A stretch of 64,000 nucleotides of DNA from positions 319,263,925 through 319,327,924 of the forward strand of contig CM041776.1 of NCBI GenBank assembly GCA_023374045.1, given 5' to 3'. Under the pieces are notes generated by a model. It ran no database searches and had not been told where the DNA came from. It saw nothing but the letters and a program-made list of their open reading frames with translations. The translations under genes and the position numbers were made by a program. Source of the DNA: Limonium bicolor. Its lineage: Eukaryota > Streptophyta > Magnoliopsida > Caryophyllales > Plumbaginaceae. Shown here piece after piece: positions 1 to 10,659 of this stretch; position 1 is the first letter of the stretch; every line of letters starts with the position of its first letter.

Positions 1-213
1 TGCGCAGGCCAGACAAACAGAGGTGATGGTCAAGGCGAGGGTCTACGTCTAGCAGCCGAATGTGGTGATGGGAATGGTGCTACGCGGGAAGATAGAACAT
101 CTGTTTCAAATGCAAATAAGCAAAAAAAATCCAATGAGGCAGCCTCCACTTCAAAAACATTGCAGCGCAAGAAGAGGAACACATGCACGGTCACAAGGTA
201 TTTGACAACCTAA
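1..213 (+). CDS. C-terminal end of an ORF, probably MULE transposase (partial)
   Basis: Frame 1 is open from the window edge to a TAA at 211-213, giving 70 residues of a protein whose start lies outside the window. The piece is hydrophilic and Gly/Asn/Lys-rich, with a basic stretch (QRKKRN) near the end. There is no catalytic domain in view. The right-hand terminal repeat of a Mutator-like element lies at about 4.56-4.80 kb and a GRF zinc-finger ORF faces this one, which fits the tail of a MURA-type transposase. That assignment is inferred from context only; it could be the tail of another gene. Confidence 0.4.
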   Translation, partial: CAGQTNRGDGQGEGLRLAAECGDGNGATREDRTSVSNANKQKKSNEAASTSKTLQRKKRNTCTVTRYLTT

Positions 214-329
214 GTATACATAGTAACATGCTACTTATGCACCAGTTGTTTCGGTGGGAAGTGGAAGCAGTAGTGTTGATTGTGTAGTGACTTTCTGTGG
301 GAAGTGTATTGACAATGGTTGTGTACTTT

Positions 330-545
330 TTATTTGAGGTCTGGATGATGACCAAAACCTGTTTGGTATTTTGGAGCTGTTTGGTATTTTGGAGGATAAT
401 TCAGGACAATATGATGTGTAATAGTTGTGTACTGGTTGTTTAGAGGTCTGGATGATGACCTGTTTGGTATTTTGGAGGAGAACTGAGGTCTGTATGATGT
501 GTACTGGTGGTGTACTTGTTGTTTTGAGGTCTGGATGATGACCAT
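330..545 (+). repeat. Imperfect tandem repeat (~100 bp unit)
   Basis: The block GAGGTCTGGATGATGACC followed by CTGTTTGGTATTTTGGAG recurs at about 335, 448 and 525, with variable spacers containing GTGTACTGGTTGT. It sits just downstream of the ORF ending at 213. The ORFs called across it on the minus strand are translations of the repeat and are not considered genes. Confidence 0.7.
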
Positions 546-924
546 AACCTGTTATTTTAATATGAAAGTGGCTGATCAAATTTACAGAACTTGTTATTTT
601 AATACGAAAGTGCTATCTTGTTCATGCACTACTGTCTTGACATGTCAGTACAATTGTACTGGTGAATAAAGGGAGATTGGAGCACTCTTGGAATGGTCTC
701 TGAACATCAAATGAAATCATGTTTTTTCTGGTTGTCATGATGCAACATTTGTTGACTGATGCATGTGAAATAGGAGTTTCCGGTTGTTATTGCACAAACT
801 GTAGCTCTATTTATTTCATCTTGGTAAATGTTTGAACTGATCAACATATAACATTGTGGACAACACTTGTGAACAAAAGATGGAACATTTGTATTAGCAT
901 AGAATATCACTTACATTAGAGTAT
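546..924. other. MULE interior, no gene seen
   Basis: AT-rich sequence between the tandem repeat and the solo LTR. AATAAAGGG at about 666 could be a polyadenylation signal for the plus-strand ORF upstream. Nothing else is recognised. Confidence 0.4.
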
Positions 925-2667
925 TGTTGGGGTAAAACCTAACGGTAAATTGTGCTGGGGGTTAAACCTAACGGCAAGTGTACCGGTCGATTATAGCAAG
1001 TTTAAATCTCGGAGTATTCCCTGAGTATCGAATCCAAGGAGGCAGCAGCTAGTTTTTTCTACTTTCACACAAAACAAGGAAAATATAAATAACAGGAAAT
1101 TGGGGGTTTTTGTTTGTGATGGTGAATGTTTGTAAAAGAGTTCACTAAACAATAAATAACAGGTAAACAATTTGTTTTTGGGTTTGTTGATAAAGGAAAT
1201 TCCGGTTTACTACTTCTCTCTAGATTGCAATTTCTTCCCCTAAGTGATTTCTGCAATATTCTGATAAAACCCTAGAATAAGGATAACTCGTATACGGTCT
1301 CCGCTCCACGAATTCTAATAGCAAAGACCGAATCCTAACTCTTGTTATGAATCCACTGTTTACTAATCGCTTTAAACATAGTCTAGATCAATGGTCAGCT
1401 AGTGTTTTTAGAGGAATTACCATCTCTATACTAACCGGTTCTTTCCCTGTAGTCAATTGATAGCCGCAGTTCTCACTTATAAGCTAACAAACTGATAGAC
1501 TCAATTAATTGATCAGATTAACAAGTCTAAGAATTCATAAGGGTAAAGAACTTTATTGTACTGCAGAAAATCACAAAGGTTCAGAAATAATTATTCTAGA
1601 GATACATAGTAAACCGAAATTAAAAGTGACTACTCAGCCATAGACAAAATAACAATGCTCAGTATAAACAGCATAAGGATAGAGGGATTTAGCAGAAAAC
1701 TAGTTTTAGAAGCCGTCGAGACGATTCTGCAAATTCCACTCTTGTCCGGCTGTCTTGGGTCGGACGCAATCCGGACACGTTCTGTCCGGATCCGGACGTG
1801 GGTCGGACAAGGGTAAATGAAGCACAGTGAGCAGGGTTCTGTCTGTGAGTGAGGGTGAATGTTTACGGAGAAAGATTTGTGAATGGAGATGGATGGTTTT
1901 ATCGTGGAAGAGAGGGTGGTATGTAGAGAGGATGAAGAGAGGATTAGACTCTGAGAGTCTGGGACGATTTCAAATGAAGGCTCAAGGACTCTTTAAATAG
2001 GCTGAGGAAATAGACAGACGTTGGTGGAAGTTTGGTATCCGCTGCATTAATTGAGTATGGCTTCTACTTAAAATAAGCTGAGGTATGATAATTGCGCCGC
2101 CCGTCTGATAATTGCGCCGAAAGCTCAATTATCAGTACGAGTGCGTTTTTATTTTTCATCGCTGTGTGACGTCCGGATTGTGTCCGGGTTGTGTCCTGGT
2201 CCGGACGTGACACAGAACCTCCAGATCTGAAACTCGAAACATGTCCGGATCGTGTCCGGATCCGGACGTGAGACAGCGGTTTTGGATCTGAATCTCGGAA
2301 TATGTCCGGATCGCTGTCCGGATCCGGACAGGGCACATAATTCTCGTTTGGGTCACGTCCGGCTGACTTGACCCGGACACAGATCCGGACGTGAGACGTC
2401 CGGTTCTGCGTCCGGCCAGGTTGACCCGGACACGACCAATTTTTGTGTCTCTTTCCCTGATTTGTTCCCCGTTTGTTGCGTTGTAATCCTTATGATGTAA
2501 AATCTTCATTTCCCTGGGTTTTTCCTATATTTAACATATAAAGTGCATCAGTTCATATCAAAACATCAATCTTAGGAAAACACAGAATAAGTGGGAAACA
2601 TTGCTTAAATTATAGCAGATTATAAGGTAATTAAACCTTTAAAAGCCTATATGTTTCACACTTATCA
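925..2667 (+). mobile_element. Solo LTR (family A), 1743 bp, TSD AGTAT
   Basis: The block starts TGTTGGGGTAAAACC and ends CACACTTATCA, giving TG...CA ends. It is flanked by perfect 5-bp duplications, AGTAT at 920-924 and 2668-2672. There is no internal region, PBS or second LTR, so this is a solo LTR left by recombination. Near the left end it contains CAAGTGTACCGGTCG and ATCGAATCCAAGGAGG. Related text recurs near 59960 and 63830, so these are members of one family. Strand is set by that shared order and is tentative. The right half carries the GTCCGGAC cluster listed separately. Confidence 0.88.
1745..2445 (+). repeat. Cluster of GTCCGGATCCGGAC palindromic motifs in LTR A
   Basis: GTCCGGATCCGGAC, a near-perfect palindrome, and shorter TCCGGA(C/T) forms occur many times, partly in ~65-70 bp units ending ACGTGAGACAG or similar. 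The density is highest at 2165-2440. The proline/aspartate-rich ORFs across it are low-complexity translations, not genes. Confidence 0.8.
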
Positions 2668-2904
2668 AGTATCATTACACATTTCCACAGACGTCCTTGC
2701 TTCACCCTTACAACTATCGAACAACCAGTACATTCTAAGTGTGCTACAATAAGTACACTAAACTGCCTTCAAACACAACAACACGATAACACCTACTGCT
2801 ACATAACACAAAAACATTAACTTATTACATTCAGACTTAAGATTAGCTCTATCACTTTGAAGATCCTTCTTCAGTTGCAGTAGCTCGTCTTTGAGTTGAC
2901 ACAA

Positions 2905-3171
2905 CTACTGTTGAATGATCATATTGGTGTTTACACCACTTGAGTTGACTTCCCCACCAAAGATTTTAGGCTTCAGTAAATGCGTATTGTGATCCAACTC
3001 ATTCCACCACTTGAAGATACCGTTAGCACAATCACATTGATAAAACAATTTTGAAGGATTGTCAAAAGTCTCCGCAATGAACAACCGAGCATTCCTTTTG
3101 CAACAACACTTCACATTAACAAATGTAAAGTGGCTGGGACTGTCACTACTTCTTCTGTTCGATGATGACAT
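2905..3171 (-). CDS. GRF-type zinc-finger protein of a MULE
   Basis: This 88-residue ORF reads from 3171 to 2905. It contains a GRF-like zinc-binding motif: adjacent cysteines near residue 23, a T.DNPSKLFYQC block in the middle and a final FKWW segment. The Cys, NP.+FY.C and F.W positions match the plant zf-GRF consensus as I know it. Such small GRF ORFs often lie inside plant Mutator-like elements near one terminal repeat, which is where this one is. The N-terminus is Ser/Arg-rich. A nucleic-acid-binding accessory role is likely but not shown. No intron or frameshift is evident and the start is the first ATG in frame. Confidence 0.65.
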   Translation of the reverse strand: MSSSNRRSSDSPSHFTFVNVKCCCKRNARLFIAETFDNPSKLFYQCDCANGIFKWWNELDHNTHLLKPKIFGGEVNSSGVNTNMIIQQ

Positions 3172-3355
3172 ATTGTAACAAATAACCTACTCACATTAAA
3201 TAACATCAGTAGCAAAGAGGTATATCAAAAGCATTAATTTCAAGTATCTCAAGTCATAACTGATGTAAATCGGTTAGAAAAAATGAGCTCAGATAAGGGA
3301 AACAGCCCCATCATCACAGCTTTTGTACAGCAAAACCAGTAAACCTTACAGGTGA

Positions 3356-3918
3356 GTGGAGCAATTCCAACTTTTTTTCTTCTAATGGCTAGGAGCAATA
3401 TATGGTAACTGTATGTTATTTTCCTGATTGTCAAGTCAGGAAGAAACAGTTGACAACATACCAACACCGCTACAACTAACCAGAGGAAGAGAAAGTAAAT
3501 GGTACTGCTACGACACTAATGCTTTTGAAGGATTAAAACATGACTGGGATCACTGGGTATAGGGGGCAATTCTTAAAGATATCAGAAACAACATCATTTC
3601 CACAGAGGTGACAAAAATGGGGTCATAATCCAACCAGCATTTGCAGTAACCCTTACAACAAAGTGGAGCAATTCCAACTCTTTTTCTTCTAATGGCTAGG
3701 AGCAATATATGGTAACTGTATGATATTTTCCTGATTGTCAAGTCAGAAAGAAACAGCTGACAACATACCAACACCGCTACAACTACCAGAGGAAGAGAAA
3801 GTAAATGGTACTGCTACGACACTAATGCTTGTGAAGGATTAAAACATGACTGGGATCACTGGGTATAGGGGCAGTTCTTAAAGTTATCAGAAACAACATC
3901 ATTTCCACAGAGGTCGTG
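3356..3918. repeat. Tandem duplication, ~307-bp unit
   Basis: The sequence from GTGGAGCAATTCCAAC at 3356 recurs at 3663 and runs in parallel (AGGAGCAATATATGG, AACATACCAACACCGC, ATGACTGGGATCACTGGG) to about 3610 and 3918, with few differences. The two near-identical minus-strand ORFs called here are copies of the repeat, not genes. Confidence 0.85.
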
Positions 3919-3954
3919 AAAAAAATGGAGTCATAATCCAATCAGCAGGTACAT

Positions 3955-4300
3955 ATGGGGATCAAAATCGACTATATAGCAGTAGGTATCATAAGGGTTC
4001 ACAATCAACCCACGAAACAGAAGTTGGGGTTCACAGTTACCCAGAACATAGCAGGTACATTGAGGGTTCAAAATCGACCCACAAATCAGCAGTCATGGTT
4101 CAAAATCGACCCAGAAAACAACAGATACAACAACGGTTCAAAATCGACCCACAAATAAGAAATTAGGGTTCACAATCGACCCACAAATAAGAAATTAGGG
4201 TTCACAATCGACCCAGCACAAATCAGTACATTGAGGGATCACAATCGACAGTCGAAAACAGCAGGAGCATATGGGGTTCAAAATCGACCCATATAGCGGG
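3955..4300 (+). repeat. Minisatellite, GGGTTCA(A/C)AATCGACCCA unit
   Basis: About nine copies of a ~30-35 bp unit centred on GGGTTCACAATCGACCCA, with spacers such as ACAAATAAGAAATTA. It is MULE subterminal sequence. The 67-residue plus-strand ORF over it is a repeat translation. Confidence 0.8.
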
Positions 4301-4559
4301 ACGCAAAGCTAGAGATAGCAATGGACGAACATAACAGGGAGCAGTCTAACCAGTTTGTCGCAACCCAGTGGACAAACATAACACAACAACCACAACAACA
4401 AAAGCTAGGGTTCGAGTAGAGATACCAGCGTGTTAGGGCTCAACAGAGTAGCACACAGTATAGTCGAGGGAGAGAAGATCAGGTGCGGGAGCAGTGAATC
4501 GAAGAAGGGGGAGCAACCATTGAAAGTTTCAAGTTGAGAGTGAGCCGACGGCAAGAGAA

Positions 4560-4804
4560 GCAAGAGTGAGACTGAGGTTGATTTTCCACCTTAGTTTACA
4601 AGTTTACAAGGTGACATGTCAGCTGGTGGGAGACGTATTAGAAGACGCCACATGGACACAACTAACGGAAGTGGGTTTTGAGGTAACAGATGCAAAACGG
4701 TGATAACGTCATAGGTGGGCAAAGTAAATACCGAAACCACGTGGGTGGGTTATGAAATTACGCCAAACCCCATGGGTGGGGGGGGGGGGGGGTGTAATTT
4801 TCCC
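4560..4804 (-). repeat. MULE right terminal repeat with G homopolymer
   Basis: Read on the minus strand from 4804, the end is GGGAAAATTACACC, followed by the C-run (plus-strand G-run at about 4776-4792), the CCCATGGGGTTTGG block and a series of ACCCACC-containing blocks. This pattern is familiar from plant MULE terminal repeats. The exact inner limit is unknown. Confidence 0.6.
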
Positions 4805-5565
4805 TAATTAAATTCATCATCAAGTCATAATATACAAGTTCATTAACAATAAACTATATAAAAACTAACTTGTAAAATCTTTAACAATCTACGAGTAGAG
4901 GAATAAAGTAATAAAATTAAAAAAAAAATCCAAACAAATAACATTCCAACTCAAATAATAATACAAACTTAAAAATGAAAATAGTGCATTTCAATTTATG
5001 AAAATAGACATAAAATAAAAAAATAGCTAGAAAAAATTCAATAAGTCTTAGGGCAAGGTTCTCCTATTTCAGATTAAATATAAAAATGAATTTTTTAATA
5101 AATTAATTTCCAATATAATATATGTTATTTTAGATTTATATTATAACTTTTGTTAATATAGTAGGTATATAGCATTAGTTTTCTATTCATAATATTATTA
5201 AAATGTATCTATATTATAACTTTTAAATGTATATAAAGTTTGAATATTACCCATTTTTAAAACCTATAATATATTAGAATCTCATGCCAATTTAAGTATA
5301 TCATATGACATAATATAATTGATTAAGCTGTAATTAGTCAATAACTTAAGGGATATGGAAACAAAAATTATAATTAAAAAAATAAATAAGAGTTAGGATA
5401 ATGGGATCGGAGTAGGATACTAGGATCGTGATTCCATCAATTCTACATGATTCTACCGATCCTTCGATCCTCCCGATTCTGATTCTATTAAGCAATTCGG
5501 ATCGACCTTGTTATTGGATCGTAGAATTGTACGATCCTACGATTCGGATTGCGATATGAATAACT
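4805..5565. other. AT-rich intergenic DNA, no gene
   Basis: Very AT-rich. Around 5395-5560 it has repeated GGATCG/GATTC(T/C)A motifs, possibly a decayed MITE, but no inverted ends could be set. No coding signal. Confidence 0.5.
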
Positions 5566-5659
5566 TAGATTTATAAAATTATTTTATCTTATATGTATGT
5601 TAAATGTTGGAGTATAAAACATGTTAAAAAATAAATAGTACAATCCAGGTGGGACGGAG
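5566..5659 (-). mobile_element. Stowaway-type MITE, truncated
   Basis: ATTTATAAAATTATTTTATC followed by TTATATGT...TTAAATGTTGGAG and GGGACGGAG matches the right half of the three complete Stowaway copies in this window. The left half is missing. Confidence 0.6.
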
Positions 5660-6329
5660 ACCTAGTGACTATTTCATGTAAGAGCAAAATAAGAATTGAA
5701 GTAGTTTTATATAAATCATTGTTCCACTTTTGATTTCATGGTCCTACTTTTTAAATAAGCTATGTTTATGTTGATTCTTAAAAGAGTAAGGCAATATAGT
5801 CGAGTGATGGAATAGTAAAAAGACACACGAGGATATCCAGAGCAAGAATGGTACTCTAGCCATTTCCTTAAGAGGAGAAGTCGAAGTACATAGAAACACC
5901 GAAGAGATTAGAGAAGAAGGGTGCAAACCTCCGTTTACCTAGTGAGGAATTTAGACGCAACGAAGACAACCAAGATGGTAATAAACCCGGGCAAATGTGG
6001 GTCTAATCTCACCGACCCTACCAGTGTAGGTAAGAGAGGCAGATTGCCACTAACACGGTGGGTGAGACGCAGCTGGTGCTTGATAGAGAAGAGAAAACTA
6101 AGAAGAAGGTGCGGGAAGAGGGGCATAGCAGAAATGGGGGCATAAGTTTGCGCCGGAGCATTTATGCTCTATCCGAACAGAAAAAAAAAAAATGTCACAA
6201 GGACCGATTTATGCAAACCAAAAAGGCTAACCTATAATACTCTGGATATGTCATTACCCAAACTTTGCCTAGATCCATATATATATATATACTAAAAACA
6301 ATCACTCTTAGGCACTCATCTAGCTACAC
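5660..6329. other. Intergenic, no recognised gene
   Basis: Two short overlapping ORFs on opposite strands (5921-6145 plus, 5935-6126 minus) have no recognisable domain and are probably chance. There is an A-run near 6180 and a TA microsatellite near 6280. Confidence 0.4.
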
Positions 6330-6851
6330 TAAGGTTGTCAATTCGGGATTTGGGTCGGGTTGAGATCAACCCGAACCCGACTAGCTAGCGTTTCACCTCA
6401 ACCCGAAACCGATCCAAACCCGAAGCGGGCTATGATTTGTCAACCCGAAACCATCCTCAACCTGTTTGACACAACCAGAAATTAACACGTTTACCCGAAC
6501 TTGAAATCAACCCAAAATCAACCCAGCCTGAAATTAAAAATATTATACTATAATACAAAATCACCAAGACAACAACATAATTTCGCATATAAAACCATCA
6601 AACATAAATGGTTGCATGATTAATATATTTTGGTTTATGTCGCATAACTATAAAAATATATATTCTATTTTTTAAAAATATTTTCGGGTTGTAGGTTGAA
6701 ATCGGGTTAACAAATCAAACCTAAAACCGACCCGGATTTTTAGCAACCTAATCCGAAAATGTTTTCAAGTTAAAAATTACAACTCAAATTCATGTTTTAA
6801 CGTATTCGTTTCATATCAGATTTTGGGTTCATGTCAGGATTGACAATCATA
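6330..6851. mobile_element. hAT-like MITE, 522 bp
   Basis: The ends are TAAGGTTGTCAA and, inverted, TATGATTGTCAA (10 of 12 matching). The flanks are AGCTACAC (6322-6329) and AGCTACAT (6852-6859), an 8-bp duplication with one mismatch, as expected for hAT. The interior is rich in CAACCCGAACCCGA-type text, common in plant hAT MITEs. No transposase. Confidence 0.65.
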
Positions 6852-7062
6852 AGCTACATCGGTGGTGTCTGAGTTAAATGCTAGATAACCTTTTAGCCTG
6901 AAACCAAGTAGCTTTGATGATCAATCGTTCCATCCACATTGATCGTGAGTGCTGCATTTGAGTCTTACATTGGACTAAAGCATAAACCCAAAATAGTGAA
7001 ATAATACAAAATCGTAATAGGGAACTAATAGTACGTAGATAGTTGAATCTCCCCATAATAAT

Positions 7063-7303
7063 TACTCCCTCCGTCCCACCTTGACTGTTCTATTTACTAT
7101 TTGAACATGTCGTTTGACTTCAATTTTAACATATAAGATAAATTAATTTTGAAAATTTAAGTTTTGCATATAATTCCTTACATGATAAACTATATAATAC
7201 AAAATTTAGTTTTATAAAATTATTTTACCTTATATGTTTAATATTGAGGTGGAAAAACGTGCCAAAAAGCAAACAGGACACTTATGACGGAACGGAGGTA
7301 GTA
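7063..7303 (-). mobile_element. Stowaway MITE copy 1
   Basis: It starts TACTCCCTCCGTCCC and ends with an imperfect inverted copy ending GGAGGTAGTA, with TA at both ends. The body is the reverse complement of the copies at 18289 and 52492 (TTCCTTACATGATAAACTAT and TAAAATTATTTTA.CTTATATG are shared). This is a Tc1/mariner-type MITE, non-coding. Confidence 0.85.
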
Positions 7304-8286
7304 TATATAATATTTTCCCTTACCCCTTCTTTTATCGTATCAATAAGTGTTATGTTGTGATTGCTTGAATGAGCACCCAAATCTTATTCTTTATTGGTCA
7401 GCCCATCGTTTTTATTGCAATGAGCTTGCATAGTTAGGTTGATTCGACACTACCCTGAAGAACTTTAGGGCACCATACCAAAAATGTTAATCTCTCAAAA
7501 ATATCTTCAATGATTATTTTTCCATTATTAGTCATCAAACCGTGAGTTGACACATTGACATAAAGTTCCTCATTCGGGCCACCGGACTCTATATAACATT
7601 TGACACGTATTGCGTTTAACCTTACAACAATTCGTCCATATTCAATAAGACAGGGGACACGCAGCTCATGTATTATGAGCAAATGCAGCTACTTGCTCAC
7701 TATTTTAGTGGTACCAGACAACCTAATGTCGAGACACATCCCCTCTTGTTTCTTTTCCTTATCATATAGAGAAAACGCATAGGAAGGATAAATACTTCAG
7801 GGAAGTATTATTTTTACAAACCATGTAAAGTTGGTGGGGGTAAAACTGAGAACATTTATGTAGTTTTGTTTTAGTAAGGTTTAGCTAGCGAAACTTTACT
7901 ACATGTATGGATTACTTGACCTGTTGCCTCTAATTTAAAAAGTCAATTCAAAACAAAAGTGACCCTCGTTTAGGTCTACAAATAACAATGGTTTTTTTCA
8001 CACTTGTTTATTTCATTTTCGTGCTAGCTTCAGTCTGTTGATAGCTAATTGGTTTAGATCAGATAAGAAATGGACCTTCCACAGATGATCTCTATCCTTT
8101 TATTGACTACAGCCCGTGATTAATCTTGGACGGCTTTGATTCGGTGGAAACATGTGATATGTTTATCCTTTGTATTAAACATATAGTTATTCTGTACGGA
8201 TTGTACATATATGTAGTTTAATGTAACATTAAAACGTAGTCTAATACATCTTATATGAAGTAGTGGTACATAAGGTTTAAAAGAGG
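7304..8286. other. Intergenic with one unrecognised minus-strand ORF
   Basis: An 82-residue minus-strand frame (7682-7434) extends upstream to about 7780 if one stop codon is ignored. It has ordinary amino-acid composition, so it may be an old exon or decayed gene. I do not recognise it and no partner exon was found. The rest is AT-rich DNA. Confidence 0.35.
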
Positions 8287-10043
8287 GTAAATTTGTAGGA
8301 ATCCCTTCCAGGTCTTGGGATAATACCGGTAACTACCTTGTGTCTATCATAATTACTGTTAACCATCTTGAGGTTATAATACTTCTGACTATGAGCCCCG
8401 AACTATAGCTCCTTTAATAAATCATTAACCCCTTGCTGACCTGTTAGCTTATTCATTAATTTTTTTTATCAGGGGCTAACATGTAGCAATTATAACCTTT
8501 ACGGGAATCACAACTTGAATACATCTAGCCAAGGTGGTATACAAAGCAGTCTAATACAGAAACAAGACAGAACTACATAATTAAAACAAGTATTTCAAGT
8601 TACTGCATAAAGCAATGAGTTGTCAACTCCTCGAAGAGCACCCTTGTATTCTCGCCCAAGTATAATTACCGCCAATCAGAGGAATTTCATGCAGCTCCAT
8701 CTCTTGCACCCTGTCATTAAACTCAGTCATTGAGATGCTAGAGTGCACAAGTTGGGCTCCTTTTCTCTCAATACTCAAACTAACTTCATTACAATCTCCT
8801 AACGCTAAGATTTGCATATTGGTGTTCTGTCTAAAATTGCACAACATATGCATACGACCTTCTGCACTAGTGGGACTGTAATTGAAAATTATCATACATT
8901 AAAATTGAGGTTGGGGTATCCATATTTCATTGCTAACCATCTGCTGCAACTTTTGACTATAGTTGCCTGCAACATCATTTGGGGACCATGACACTATTTA
9001 TCCACCTGATTGCCCTTATGAGGAAACATCACTCCATTCACCTGATTTGCCGGGTACACAGAGAACAGGGCTTAGAGTGGTGTGTCTCTAACAGCCCTAT
9101 CATTACCACCTGAGGTTTCTGAATCTCCTTCTTCACCAAATCCCATTACTCTGCCTTTTTTTGTCCCACGAATGTTGTAGTACGTGACTTTTAGACCCAT
9201 TGATTGTCTTCTGACTCCTTATTCGACTCATTCTCAACAGCCTGTCTATGTTTTCTAGTGATTTACTGGGGAAAGGTGAGCTTATTTTGAGTCTCCAGCC
9301 ATACTTGAAACAACACTTTGCTTCTTTTGAGATCGATTGTTTTCTACTTGTTGCTTTTTTTCCTCCTCTGCTGTTTTTGACTAACTTTCTAAGATTCTTT
9401 ACTTTGTGGGGATAAATCAATTGTTAAACTGATTTCATCCAAGGTATCGGCAATGACTAGGGTTGGGAGACCTCTGTTTGTGACGTGGAACCTATTTGGA
9501 AAAGGAGGTTTCTTCATACTCATCTGTATGGTCGATTGAGGTTTCTCAGCTACCATTTGATGGAGTCGGGCCATCAAAAGGAAGCTTATTCATTAAATAA
9601 TGTCAGACTGGACAAAAAACACTACTTAATCAACATCGTTTAAGTCTTTCTCATTCCACTACTATATTCCTAAAAACATCAACCCTATATTAGGAATAGT
9701 CCACACATTTTTAGGAGGTTGTTTATGTGCTACACGACACTTAAGGATGAATTTGGTCTTGGTTGTAGACCATTTCTGGGTTAGGATTGATGTTTTTAGG
9801 AAAATACTGGCGAAATGAGAGAGAATTAGACGATGCAGATTAAGTAGTGTTTTTTGTCTAGCTTGACATCATTTAGTGAATAAGTTGACAAGTTAGCAAG
9901 GGATTAATGTTTTATTAACGAAGTTATAGTTCGGGGGCTCGTAGTTGGAGATACTGTACCCTCAAGATGGTTACCAATAATTATGATAAACACAACGTGA
10001 TTAATGATATTATCTCAAAACCTGAAGGTTTCGATTAATTTAC
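8287..10043. mobile_element. Fold-back (long inverted-repeat) element
   Basis: The left end, GTAAATT...CCAGGT.TTG.GATAATA, is matched in inverse by the right end near 10043. The arms continue inward with shared blocks AACCATCTTGAG, GAGCCCC.GAACTATA and AACACTACTTAATC. Without the LINE inserted at 8460-9582 the element is ~620 bp: about 270-bp arms around a ~100-bp loop at about 9690-9785. The ends look Mutator-like, but no clean target duplication was found. It could fold into a long hairpin RNA if transcribed. Confidence 0.7.
8460..9582 (-). mobile_element. Internally deleted L1 LINE copy with 14-bp TSD
   Basis: The insert is bracketed by the 14-bp duplication AGCTTATTCATTAA (8446-8459 and 9583-9596). 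A T-run at 8460-8467 is its poly(A) tail, so it reads on the minus strand. Coding remnants are an N-terminal piece from 9577, a basic linker (9420-9133) and part of the L1 endonuclease at 8895-8623, where GDCNEV, ERKG and IPLIGGNYTW match the GDFNE...IPL.GG.YTW region. Sequence then passes directly to a ~160-bp 3' end without reverse transcriptase. It is a deletion derivative, not a simple 5' truncation. Confidence 0.8.
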
Positions 10044-10067
10044 TAAAAAAACACTAACTGGTACTTA

Positions 10068-10659
10068 AGCACCGTTTGGATTCGACAAGGAAATGAGAAA
10101 AGGAATAGGAAAACAAGGAGAATGGGAATGAGAATGGGAAAATATGTATGTTGTTTGGTTGTATCTAAAAATGGGAAGGGAATGTAATTGATATTGAAGA
10201 ATAATTAAAAACATAAGATTGAAATTGAAAATAGTTACTTTTCGATTCTCATGTAATTATACTGACTATATTAGTTAGAATAATAAAAAGATTAAAATAT
10301 CTTGATTAATTAGTATCAACCATATCATTACTAATTATTAAACATTTTGTCCACAACCATTGAAAATATAGTCAATTAATAAAATCAATTTCATTAAATA
10401 TCAGAAGCAAATAATATCAAGTAGGAGACATTATTATTAGTAAAAGCATCCCAATACATGAAACAACCTTCCATCAGTTTGGGGAAAATCATTCCCGTAC
10501 ATTTAGCACGAAAAAAAAAAATCAACACAGCCAGGAATCACAGGGGAAATGTTATATTTTCTCACTCACAATTTATATCTAAACAAACATGATGATGAAG
10601 GGGACGGAATTGTTAATTTTCTTCCCTACCCTCCTTTTTCCTTCGAAACAAACATTGCC
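10068..10659. mobile_element. Tourist-like (PIF/Harbinger) MITE, 592 bp
   Basis: It is flanked by TTA at 10065-10067 and 10660-10662. The left end AGCACCGTTTGGATTCGACA and the inverted right end GGCAATGTTTGTTTCGAAGG are related imperfect repeats of the G...GTTTG.TTCG...GGAAA type. It is non-coding and lies just right of the fold-back element. Confidence 0.6.

Larger units (their letters stand above)
1..4804. mobile_element. Mutator-like element (MULE), right-hand part
   Basis: The element leaves the window on the left. Its right end, read inward from 4804, begins GGGAAAATTACACC and continues with a GC-rich stretch of the kind seen in plant MULE terminal repeats (references to a CCCATGGGGTTTGG block and repeated ACCCACC). 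Inside are a probable transposase tail (1-213), tandem repeats, a minus-strand GRF zinc-finger ORF and a later solo LTR insertion. The left repeat and the 9-bp target duplication cannot be checked here. Confidence 0.6.

Noticed and set aside
2064..2509. Pro/Asp/Arg-rich ORFs on the minus strand
   Set aside because: They translate the GTCCGGAC repeat cluster of a solo LTR in several frames; no gene-like composition.
3249..3774. Two near-identical minus-strand ORFs resembling a duplicated small gene
   Set aside because: The similarity comes from a DNA tandem duplication and the C-terminal parts differ where the repeat ends; no domain.
5921..6145. Basic plus-strand ORF with a minus-strand ORF opposite
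   Set aside because: Overlapping short frames in GC-richer DNA; nothing conserved recognised.
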